Positions 16,006-23,372 of a stretch of DNA of 64,000 nt are shown piece after piece. The stretch comes from Amycolatopsis acididurans (GTDB lineage: Bacteria; Actinomycetota; Actinomycetes; Mycobacteriales; Pseudonocardiaceae). The first letter of the stretch is position 1, and each line of letters begins with the position of its first letter. Position numbers and translations under genes: made by a program. The notes under the pieces are model-generated. The model saw only the letters and a program-made list of their open reading frames with translations, was not told the DNA's origin and did not search any database. The stretch lies in contig NZ_JAAXLS010000016.1 of the NCBI RefSeq assembly GCF_012328925.1, positions 62,001-126,000 on the forward strand. Direction: 5' to 3'.

Positions 16006-17367
16006 GTGACGGACAGCGACGTGATGGTGATCGGTGGTGGGACGGCTGGTTTGGCCGCCGCGACCGCCGCGCGACGGGCCGGACTGACAGCGGTGCTCAT
16101 CTCCGACGGTGATCCCGGTGGAGACTGCACGTTTACCGGCTGTGTGCCGTCGAAGACCCTGTTGCACGCGGCAGCGTTCGGGCTGCCGTTCACCAACGCG
16201 CTGGCCCGCGTCCGTCACACGGTCGCGCGCGTGGCTGCTACCGAGGACGACGATGCCCTCCGTCGGCAGGGAATCGAGGTAGTCCGGGGACGTGCTCGGA
16301 TCGTGTCGCACCGCATGGTGTCCGTCGATGATCGGCGGATGACGGCGCGACGGATCGTCCTCGCTACGGGCGCCCGCCCGGACGTCCCGGCGGTTCCTGG
16401 GCTGGATCGGGTGCCGCTGCTGACGACCGAGACCGTGTTCGAGTTGACCGAAGCGCCGAGGTCGCTGGTCGTCCTGGGTGGGGGAGCCGTGGGATGCGAG
16501 CTCGCCCAGGCGTTCGCACAGCTCGGGGTGGGGGTGACGGTCATCGAAGCCGAGCTGCCTGCCCTCGACCCCGAGGCATCCGCGGTGTTGGCTGAGGCGC
16601 TGGCCGACGACGGGGTTCGGCTGCGCCTCGGCACGAGGGTCCAGTCGGCGCGCATGGAGGGTGAGCAGGTTCTGCTGGAACTCGACGACGGCGGGATGGT
16701 CCGCGCTGATCGGCTGCTGGTGGCTACTGGGCGTCGTCCGGACACGCACGAGCTGGGACTGGACGCGGTGGGTATCCGTACTGACGCACAGGGGTTCGTG
16801 GCCGTCGACCGGCACATGAGCACCAGCGTGGACGGGATCTTCGCCGCGGGCGACGTCACGGGACTGTTCCCCCACACCCACGGTGCCTACGCGATGGGAC
16901 GCATCGCTGTCACCGCAGGGCTGCGACGCATGCGCCGCCCCGCCTTCGACCCGGGCTCGATCCCGACAGTGGTGTTCACCGACCCCGAAATCGCCGTCGT
17001 GGGCGCCACCGAACACGACCTCGCGGGCACATCGGCCCGGGTGGCCTGGCTGCCGATGACGGAGGCGGACCGAGCAATCACCGCCGCCGACCCCCGGGGC
17101 TTCGTCAAGCTCCTCGCCGGCCCGCGCCGCCTGCTCGGGCACGCAGGGGGTGGCCGCGTGCTCGGAGCGACGATCGTGGCCGAACGCGCCGGCGAGATGA
17201 TCCACGAACCCGCACTGGCCATGGCTACCGGCATGTTCACCGGACGCCTGGCGCAGGCGGTGCACGCCTATCCCAGCTGGTCCCTGGCCATCCAGCAGAC
17301 CGCAGCGCAATTCGTCGGCGGACATGGCGGACGCACCGCGAGGCCGGCCGGGCCAGCGCGCACGTGA
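16006..17367 (+). CDS. FAD-dependent pyridine nucleotide-disulfide oxidoreductase, mercuric-reductase-like
   Basis: 453 residues. FAD motif VIGGGTAGLAAATAARRAG, redox C41-x4-C46 (GGDCTFTGCVPSKTL), NAD(P) fold VLGGGAVGCELAQAF, AAGDVTG, and a C-terminal dimer domain. The first Cys block is closer to MerA than that of the 678 gene, but there is no N-terminal HMA domain and no C-terminal Cys pair, so Hg(II) reduction is unproven. GTG 16006 is chosen: the FAD fold starts 6 residues in, and the longer frame from 15829 overlaps the divergent DUF427 promoter. TTAGCT 8 bp before the GTG would fit a leaderless start. First gene of the run that includes the radical-SAM and methyltransferase genes. Confidence 0.85.
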   Translation: MTDSDVMVIGGGTAGLAAATAARRAGLTAVLISDGDPGGDCTFTGCVPSKTLLHAAAFGLPFTNALARVRHTVARVAATEDDDALRRQGIEVVRGRARIVSHRMVSVDDRRMTARRIVLATGARPDVPAVPGLDRVPLLTTETVFELTEAPRSLVVLGGGAVGCELAQAFAQLGVGVTVIEAELPALDPEASAVLAEALADDGVRLRLGTRVQSARMEGEQVLLELDDGGMVRADRLLVATGRRPDTHELGLDAVGIRTDAQGFVAVDRHMSTSVDGIFAAGDVTGLFPHTHGAYAMGRIAVTAGLRRMRRPAFDPGSIPTVVFTDPEIAVVGATEHDLAGTSARVAWLPMTEADRAITAADPRGFVKLLAGPRRLLGHAGGGRVLGATIVAERAGEMIHEPALAMATGMFTGRLAQAVHAYPSWSLAIQQTAAQFVGGHGGRTARPAGPART

Positions 17368-17496
17368 CCGCTGACGCCGCTCCGTCAGCGGCGTCGGCCA
17401 AACTGTCCGGTGGCGAACAGTGCTGCTGCGATCAGGGACGCGTGCTGCTGAGCTGTGCGCGTAGGTCGATCACCGAGACAGAAGCGGGGCTCCAGC

Positions 17497-19089
17497 GTGG
17501 CGCAGCAGAAGCAGGATCGCGACGAGGTGTTCGTCGAGTACACCAAGAGCATCTGCCCGGTGTGCAAGGTTGTCGTCGACGGCCAGGTCAACATCCGCGA
17601 CAACAAGGTCTACCTGCGCAAACGCTGCGTCGAGCACGGATGGTTCGAGGCCCTGGTCTACGGCGACGCGCAGGCATACCTGGATTCGGGACGGTTCAAC
17701 AAGCCGGGCACGATCCCCCTGGCATTCCAGACCGAAGTCAAAGAGGGCTGCCCGTCGGACTGCGGGCTGTGCCCGGAACACAAGCAGCACGCCTGCCTGG
17801 GCATCATCGAGGTCAACACCAACTGCAATCTCGACTGCCCGATCTGCTTTGCCGACTCCGGCCACCAACCCGACGGCTACTCCATCACTCTGCAGCAGTG
17901 CGAGCGGATGTTGGATGTGTTCGTCGAGGCCGAGGGCGAACCCGAGGTCGTGATGTTCTCCGGTGGCGAGCCCACCATCCACAAGCACATCCTCGACTTC
18001 ATCGACCTCGCCCAGCAGCGTCCGATCAAGGCGGTCAACCTCAACACCAACGGCATCCGCCTGGCCACCGACAAACGCTTCGTGCAGACATTGGGTGAGC
18101 GCAACCGGCCCGGCAAGCGGGTCAACATCTATCTGCAGTTCGACGGGTTCGACCAGCGCACCCACCTGGAGATCCGCGGCAAGAACCTGCGCGACCGCAA
18201 ACAGAAGGCACTGGACAACTGCGCCGAGGCCGGACTGACCGTCACCCTCGTGGCCGCGCTCGAACGCGGCCTCAACGAGCACGAGGTCGGCGACATCGTC
18301 CGCTTCGGCATCGAACATCCGGCGGTGCGGTCGGTCGCGTTTCAGCCGGTCACGCACTCCGGGCGGCACGTCGAGTTCGACCCGCTGAACCGGCTGACCA
18401 ACTCGGACGTGATCGAACTGCTCGCCGACCAGTGCTCGGACTGGTTCCGCACGAGCGACTTCTTCCCCGTTCCGTGCTGCTTTCCCACCTGCCGCTCGAT
18501 CACCTACCTGCTGGTCGACAAGACCGGCGAGAGCACCGACGTCATCCCCATCCCGCGCTTGATCAACCTCGATGACTACCTGGACTACGTGACCAACCGC
18601 GTCATGCCCGACCAAGGTGTCCGCGAAGCATTCGAAAAGCTCTGGAGCGCTTCGGCGTTCATGGGCACCGAAACCACCAGCACCAACCTGGAGACCACCG
18701 CGGCTGAGCTCGAATGCGAAGCATGCGGCATCGACCTGCCGGAAGCCGCCAAGGACCTGGGCGACAAGGCGTTCATGATCGTGGTGCAGGACTTCCAGGA
18801 CCCCTACACCCTCAACGTCAAACAACTCATGAAGTGCTGCGTCGAGGAAATCACCCCCGACGGGCGCATCATCCCCTTCTGCGCCTACAACTCCGTCGGC
18901 TACCGCGAACAAGTCCGCGCCCAGCAGTCCGGCGTCGCTGTCGCCGGCGTGGTCCCCAACGCCACCGAACTGCAGCCCATCGTGACCGACTCGCCTTACG
19001 GCTCGAAAGTCGCGACCGCCGGAGACGCCGACCGGCACGCCGTCGCGCCGGACCGGACGAACGTGGGACGCAAGGCGGTGGAATCGTGA
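17497..19089 (+). CDS. Radical SAM protein of the Tes/MJ0619-like family
   Basis: 530 residues. The radical-SAM triad is C110-x3-C114-x2-C117 (TNCNLDCPICFAD) with GGE at 156-158 (MFSGGEPTIHKH). Extra cysteine groups surround it: C20-x2-C23, C44 next to His (RCVEHGW), C85/C89/C92/C100 (GCPSDCGLCPEH), and C-terminal C327-C328/C332, C407/C410, C447-C448 and C462. This set matches the archaeal tetraether synthase (Tes) and MJ0619 pterin-methylase family, which carry several auxiliary Fe-S clusters and do C-C or C-methyl chemistry on unactivated carbons. Substrate here unknown. GTG 17497 is chosen; 17455 is possible. The stop overlaps the methyltransferase start (GTGA). Confidence 0.83.
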   Translation: MAQQKQDRDEVFVEYTKSICPVCKVVVDGQVNIRDNKVYLRKRCVEHGWFEALVYGDAQAYLDSGRFNKPGTIPLAFQTEVKEGCPSDCGLCPEHKQHACLGIIEVNTNCNLDCPICFADSGHQPDGYSITLQQCERMLDVFVEAEGEPEVVMFSGGEPTIHKHILDFIDLAQQRPIKAVNLNTNGIRLATDKRFVQTLGERNRPGKRVNIYLQFDGFDQRTHLEIRGKNLRDRKQKALDNCAEAGLTVTLVAALERGLNEHEVGDIVRFGIEHPAVRSVAFQPVTHSGRHVEFDPLNRLTNSDVIELLADQCSDWFRTSDFFPVPCCFPTCRSITYLLVDKTGESTDVIPIPRLINLDDYLDYVTNRVMPDQGVREAFEKLWSASAFMGTETTSTNLETTAAELECEACGIDLPEAAKDLGDKAFMIVVQDFQDPYTLNVKQLMKCCVEEITPDGRIIPFCAYNSVGYREQVRAQQSGVAVAGVVPNATELQPIVTDSPYGSKVATAGDADRHAVAPDRTNVGRKAVES

Positions 19090-19895
19090 GCACCCGACAC
19101 AGTCCGGCTGATGCGGCGGAGATCAAGAATTGCTGCGCGGCGGCCTACGGCAACGACGCGATGGCGTTGCTGCTCGGCGAGTCCTACCACCCCGGCGGGC
19201 AGGCTCTGACCGAGCGGCTCGCCGACGCCCTCGACCTGCGTGCCGGGCAGCGTGTCGTCGACGTTGCCGCCGGGCCCGGCGCCACGGCCCGCCTGCTGGC
19301 CGCCCAACGTGGTGTAAGCGTCGACGGAATCGAACTCAACGACAGCACCGTGGCCACAGCGCAGGCAACCACAGCCGGTGCGGGGCTCACGCAAGCGGTG
19401 CGTTTCCACACCGGCGATGCCGAACGAATTCCTCTTCCCGACGCTGAGTTCGACTCCGTGATCTGCGAATGCGCGTTCTGCACCTTCCCGGACAAACCCA
19501 CTGCGGCAGCGGAATTCGCGCGTGTGCTGCGCCCCGGCGGGCGCGTGGGCATCACCGACGTCACGGTGCACCCGGATGGGCTCCCCGCCGAACTTGCCGG
19601 GCTGACCGGCTGGGTCGCATGCATCGCCGACGCCCGCCCCCTTAGCGACTACATCGCCATCCTCGACGCCGCTGGATTGCGCACCCTCCACACCCAACGC
19701 CACGACGAGGCATTGCGGTCGATGATCGACACGATCGAGGCGCGGCTGAAGCTGCTCCGCATGACCGCCCCTGACCAGCTAATCGCCGCAGGGGTCGACG
19801 TCGACGCCGTACTGCACTACACGCGACTCGCCGCCCACGCCGCCGCCACCGGCACCCTCGGGTATGCGCTCATCACAGCAGAGAAACCACGCTAA
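19086..19895 (+). CDS. Class I SAM-dependent methyltransferase, ArsM-like, coupled to the radical SAM gene
   Basis: 269 residues. Motif I VVDVAAGPGATARLL, acidic VDGIELNDS, TGDAERIPLPDAEFDSV and LRPGGRVGITDVT define the Rossmann methyltransferase. The N-terminus has a vicinal pair C16-C17 (IKNCCAAAYG) followed by SYHPGG, and C128/C132 follow motif III (CECAFC). The overall order resembles arsenite methyltransferases, but the conserved ArsM triple-Cys pattern is not clearly matched. GTG 19086 overlaps the radical-SAM stop, so the two are translationally coupled and probably act in one pathway on a thiol, metalloid or lipid substrate (inference). Confidence 0.82.
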   Translation: MSTRHSPADAAEIKNCCAAAYGNDAMALLLGESYHPGGQALTERLADALDLRAGQRVVDVAAGPGATARLLAAQRGVSVDGIELNDSTVATAQATTAGAGLTQAVRFHTGDAERIPLPDAEFDSVICECAFCTFPDKPTAAAEFARVLRPGGRVGITDVTVHPDGLPAELAGLTGWVACIADARPLSDYIAILDAAGLRTLHTQRHDEALRSMIDTIEARLKLLRMTAPDQLIAAGVDVDAVLHYTRLAAHAAATGTLGYALITAEKPR

Positions 19896-20060
19896 GAGCA
19901 CACAACGCCCATCGATGAGGTCGCGAGACTGTGGGGCTCGGCGGTGGCTACGCCCGTAATGGCACTGAGTGGAGGCGCTTCAAGTACGGCACATAGTCGT
20001 TGAGGACCGCATCGAGACGACCACTGAGGACATGTGACGGAAATCACTTATCTAACGGGT

Positions 20061-20105
20061 GGGCGCGCGAGCGGGACGACTGACCATGGCGGCACTCGCG
20101 CGCCC
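20061..20105. repeat. 11-bp inverted repeat, possible hairpin
   Basis: GGGCGCGCGAG (20061-20071) pairs perfectly with 20095-20105 across a 23-nt loop. No T-tract follows. It sits in the 19896-20207 gap between the methyltransferase and the STAS gene, where no gene is seen; TATCTA at about 20050 could be a -10 box. Confidence 0.45.
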
Positions 20106-20207
20106 CGCCCTCGTGTTGCATTTGGAAACCCGGAGCATTACCGTGCCTACTGACAGTTGTCGGCCCGGACCCCGCCACACACGCACGCAATGCGAAAAGA
20201 GGGCCCG

Positions 20208-20669
20208 ATGGCATTCTCTGCGACCATCCACCAGCGCAGCCATTCGGAAAGACGACTTGACCTGGCAGGCCAGGTGTTGGAAAAGGACGCTGCGAGCTTG
20301 GAATGGCTGATTACCGGTGTGATCCTGAGTGAGTGGCCGGATCGGTTTGAAATCAACTTGGAGGGGTTACGCGAAATCAGCACCCCCACAGTCAATGCAC
20401 TGCTAACGGGCTATGTCATTGCGATTGAACACGGAACCTCGTACCACGTCCTGCACGCATCCGGCCAGCCTCGTCGCGTACTCGATGCCGCTGGCGTCAT
20501 TGAGGTCCTTGCGGATAGCGATGACCTTGGTGCGCTCTTAGAGGCAGTGGTAAGGCTCCCCGGATGGCGACGGCGGTCTCGTATTCGCTGTTCCGCTTGG
20601 GCCAGCAGCCTCAATTCCAATTCCACCGGAAATCCTCTGATCCAAAGAGAGCCGAACGTTGACCGCTAA
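20208..20669 (+). CDS. STAS-domain protein (anti-sigma factor antagonist-like)
   Basis: 153 residues. The STAS fold reads as LDLAGQVLEKDAASLEWLI, FEINLEGLREISTPTVNALLTGYVIAIEHGTSYHVLHA, then ASGQPRRVLDAAGVIEVL. The usual phosphorylatable Ser/Thr region is present (EISTPTVNALL). The C-terminus is basic and Ser/Asn rich (about 30 residues). ATG 20208 follows AAAAGAGGG; a frame start at 20157 adds nothing family-like. Base composition is clearly less GC-rich than the neighbours, a sign of transfer. No kinase or anti-sigma partner is adjacent. Confidence 0.7.
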   Translation: MAFSATIHQRSHSERRLDLAGQVLEKDAASLEWLITGVILSEWPDRFEINLEGLREISTPTVNALLTGYVIAIEHGTSYHVLHASGQPRRVLDAAGVIEVLADSDDLGALLEAVVRLPGWRRRSRIRCSAWASSLNSNSTGNPLIQREPNVDR

Positions 20670-20821
20670 ACGCAGTCAACCTGTGGATATTCACGGCCTG
20701 GATAAGGGTGAGCTGTACCACCACAAGCGGCAGTTAGGCAGTAGGATCAGCAACACCATCGTCAACTGCCTCTGCGCCGCCTCGTGGCGCCTGCGCGTCG
20801 GCGTCGCCAAAGCTTCAAAGT

Positions 20822-21613
20822 TCAATCGACCGCTGCCAGCACCGCTCCGGGTTGGCGGTGTTGACGGACGTGGCGGGTGAGGGCTCGGGATCGTTTCGAG
20901 CCGATGCTGAGCTGGCGGCGGAGCGTGTCGGCTGAGATCGGCCGTTGGTAGTGGTTCCAGTGTTCGGCGTCGAGTCGGTATGCCTCTTCGCGCAGCGGAT
21001 CACCATCTCCACCGTATGAGGCGGCGTCGGCGCTGTTGGCCCTGTGACGAGCCATGTTGTTCACGGCCGTGCGCAGGGCTGGCACCCTTTCGACCTCTTC
21101 AGGAGCGTCCAGCGTCTGGCTGGCCCTGCCCAAGTCCGCCGAAGCCGGCAGCGCTGATCCGGGCTCGGCAGACTCGTGACTCTCCCCGGTCGTCATCTCC
21201 GCACGGCGCCTCTTGAGGGCTTGGTTGAGTAGTTCGACCGAGAGCAGTAGCGCCAGCGGTGGGCAGGCGGCTACGGCAATGGCGAAGGCGTTCAGCTCGG
21301 GTGCGGAGGCTACGTTGGCGCAAAGCGACAATCCGATACCCAGACTGAACGACAGCCATGCCTTCCACTGTCCTGCGGCACGGCGATAATGGCTAGTTTT
21401 CCACAGCTCGACCGTTGCCATCGTCAAGAGCCCGTCCACAATGAGTGGCCAGAGGGTGGCAGTGGTTTCGTCGGCACCGAACCGCAGGGCGAACTGCCGG
21501 CCGTGCCGATAGGAGACGTAAGCAGCGCCCACGGCCACCAACAGCGTGCACGCGCACTGCAGACGCAGTGATCGATCAGGGACGGTACCTAGGCGGGATG
21601 ACGTGCTTGTCAT
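20822..21613 (-). CDS. DUF2637 domain protein (SpdB-like, actinobacterial integrative-element gene)
   Basis: 263 residues. Four predicted membrane helices in the first 125 residues (LQCACTLLVAVGAAYVSY, TLWPLIVDGLLTMATVEL, AWLSFSLGIGLSLCANVAS, AFAIAVAACPPLALLLSVEL) give the DUF2637 topology, followed by a long polar tail with a putative DNA-binding end (ISADTLRRQLSIGSKRSRAL). DUF2637/SpdB-like proteins are encoded in Streptomyces-type plasmids and AICEs near transfer genes. The start overlaps the stop of the HTH gene by ATGA. No tra, rep or integrase gene is visible within the window. Confidence 0.8.
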   Translation of the reverse strand: MTSTSSRLGTVPDRSLRLQCACTLLVAVGAAYVSYRHGRQFALRFGADETTATLWPLIVDGLLTMATVELWKTSHYRRAAGQWKAWLSFSLGIGLSLCANVASAPELNAFAIAVAACPPLALLLSVELLNQALKRRRAEMTTGESHESAEPGSALPASADLGRASQTLDAPEEVERVPALRTAVNNMARHRANSADAASYGGDGDPLREEAYRLDAEHWNHYQRPISADTLRRQLSIGSKRSRALTRHVRQHRQPGAVLAAVD

Positions 21614-22020
21614 CGAGCGTCACCTACCCGGGGCTGCCCCTGGGTGTCGCGGATCGGGACGCCGCACTCGTGTAGGCGTTGGCGCACGGTGCCGGCAGCG
21701 ACACCCATGCGGTCTCCGATCCGGGCCAGCGACCAGCCCTGGTAGTAGAGCCGAGCCGCGTCGTCGGCCTGTTCCTCGGACAGGCCACGGCGGCGCATCG
21801 GGACACCGTGGCGATGCAGAATCGCGGACACGGTGCGGCGCTCGATGCCGAACTGATCACCCAGCTCGTAGACGGTCGCACCCGACGTGTAGCCCTCGAT
21901 CAGTTCCTGGACCTGGTCGTCATCGAGCTGCCGCGCGGGCCCGTCCACGGGGCTGACCTGGATTTCTGGACCTTCGACCAGTAGGTCGCGGTGGTTCGTA
22001 TGCTTTAGCGTTAGGTCCAC
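21610..22020 (-). CDS. Helix-turn-helix protein with resolvase-type DNA-binding repeats
   Basis: 136 residues with two helix-turn-helix units in tandem: GATVYELGDQFGIERRTVSA and WSLARIGDRMGVAAGTVRQ. Each resembles the C-terminal DNA-binding domain of serine recombinases (HTH_7 type). There is no catalytic recombinase domain, so it may be a regulator or the surviving tail of a recombinase. The start is a GTG at 22020 without a clear Shine-Dalgarno. Coupled to the DUF2637 gene by a 4-nt overlap, as in element-borne operons. Confidence 0.7.
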   Translation of the reverse strand: MDLTLKHTNHRDLLVEGPEIQVSPVDGPARQLDDDQVQELIEGYTSGATVYELGDQFGIERRTVSAILHRHGVPMRRRGLSEEQADDAARLYYQGWSLARIGDRMGVAAGTVRQRLHECGVPIRDTQGQPRVGDAR

Positions 22021-22465
22021 TCGAGGTCAAAGGCCCTCTTCCGGTTCGCCGGGGAGGGCCTTTTTGGTGCCGTGCAGCAGCACCAGTCATTGCAGGCCGT
22101 CTCCCAGCTTCTTCAGCGCCGCATCGGCCAGCAGGGAGCCACACGAGAGCGGCGACCGTCATGGACGGTGATGTAGCCGACGTCCGCGTTGGCTCGCCGG
22201 GCCTTAAGCACACCTAAAACAGCGTTTCAGAGCTGCTCCGATGGCTTCCGGTCGTCGTCGCTCACTTCGGCTCCGTCGTCCCAGCGGTGTATCTGTTCAC
22301 CGAACACGACAAAGTCGACGGGGCCGGCCCCCGAACGGCAGAATCCTTTACTCCGGCAGGCGTTGATGCCGGGACGTGGCGCGACCGGACCACTGCTGCG
22401 CGCCCAGGAAGCGCTCGACGGTGACCGGTGGCGATCGGAACTATCCTGATGGGGAGGTGGTGGCG
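22021..22465. other. Gene-free stretch apart from a hairpin
   Basis: Apart from the terminator-like hairpin at 22029-22065, nothing is supported. Short frames here have neither ribosome sites nor recognisable motifs. The ribosome site of the next gene (GGGGAGG, 22451-22457) lies at the right edge. Confidence 0.4.
22029..22065 (+). terminator. Rho-independent terminator with TTCG tetraloop
   Basis: A 10-bp outer stem (AAAGGCCCTC and its complement, 22054-22063), an inner CCGG-TTCG-CCGG hairpin, then a run of T at 22061-22065 on the plus strand. This is the strongest intrinsic terminator in the window, but no plus-strand gene ends just before it; the nearest is the STAS gene 1.4 kb upstream. 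Confidence 0.7.
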
Positions 22466-22819
22466 ATGACCGATCCGATGTTGCGGGCCTCCGATGCCGA
22501 CCGTGAGCGGGTGGTGTCGCAGCTGCGCGAGCAGGTGGGCGAGGGGCGGCTGACCCTCGATGAGTTCTCGGAGCGTTCGGCCGCCGCGTATGCCGCTCGC
22601 ACGCTGGGTGACCTGGATGCGCTGACCCGAGACCTTCCCGCCGCTGCCCCTTCGACTGCGGTGGCGCCGACCGCGACCGCGATCCCGCGGTGGCTGGTGC
22701 CGTTGGCGATCGCCGTGGCCGTGCTGCTTGCGGTGGGCGCGCTGTCGGTCTGGGCGTGGCCGGCGACAGCGGACACGATGAACCACATGATGACGCAGAT
22801 GGGCCGCATGTGCGGCTGA
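22466..22819 (+). CDS. DUF1707 (SHOCT-like) membrane protein with Met/His-rich tail
   Basis: 117 residues. N-terminal DUF1707 motif (LRASDADRERVVSQLREQVG, then EGRLTLDEFSERSAAAYAA), a Pro/Ala/Thr linker, one membrane helix (PLAIAVAVLLAVGALSVWAW) and a short external tail MNHMMTQMGRMCG rich in Met, His and Cys. The tail could bind Cu(I) (inference). ATG 22466 has GGGGAGG 8 nt upstream. It stands alone between element genes and the second copper block. Confidence 0.75.
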   Translation: MTDPMLRASDADRERVVSQLREQVGEGRLTLDEFSERSAAAYAARTLGDLDALTRDLPAAAPSTAVAPTATAIPRWLVPLAIAVAVLLAVGALSVWAWPATADTMNHMMTQMGRMCG

Positions 22820-23156
22820 GTCCGGCGGCGTAGGGCTCCCGGGCGAGGACGAACTCCCCGCTCAGCGCCAACTGCTGTGGCTCGGGCGTCGCGGCGGTCG
22901 TGTCGCTGGTGCGGCACGACGCGCAGTGCCCGCTCCGCCCGCGCGAGCTCGGCGGCGCCGGAGGTGACCGGCCAAGGCACGAGCAGGCTGACGGTGCCGC
23001 CTCGCCAGCTCGCCGCGTCCGCGTGCAGGGTCAGCACGTTGTCGCCCGACGTCCGGTCCACAGTAGACACCAAACAGTATTCAGTGTGCTCGTGCCGACG
23101 GCGAAGTCGAACTCTTCCTCGACCTGGTCTCCATCGGACCCGGTGACCTGATCTGG

Positions 23157-23372
23157 GGCCGCCGAGGTCGACAGTGCCGTTCCGTGCGGTGGGCCGGACC
23201 GTCTGCGTTCGACCGGTGATGTGACGCCGGGTCTCGGTGTCGGTTACGCGCGGGTCGGTGGGCAGGCCCGGTTCGCGCCGTGCGCTGCGCCGGAGGAACA
23301 GGCCGACGGGACTCCCGCGCCGGCCATCAGGAGGCCGACGCGAAGCACCGTGCGGCGATTGATCGCGGTCAC
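23157..23372 (-). pseudogene. Relic multicopper oxidase (signal peptide and first part only)
   Basis: GTG 23372 overlaps the stop of the upstream P-type ATPase (GTGA). The first frame reads a Tat lipoprotein-type signal (INRRTVLRVGLLMAGAG, lipobox-like PSACSS) and stops at about codon 42. The neighbouring frame continues with TDPRVTDTETRRHITGRTQT and NGTVDLGGP, text typical of actinobacterial multicopper oxidases. No cupredoxin copper ligands follow. The rest of the gap (22820-23156) has coding-like fragments I do not recognise. A coupled copper-oxidase gene that has decayed best explains this. Confidence 0.5.

Noticed and set aside
17470..19038. Minus-strand ORF opposite the radical-SAM gene
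   Set aside because: Shadow; the plus strand has the CxxxCxxC motif and many conserved cysteines.
22029..22070. Possible tRNA T-arm (GGTTCGCC) as an attachment site
   Set aside because: The surrounding sequence folds as a terminator and no acceptor or anticodon arm can be made.
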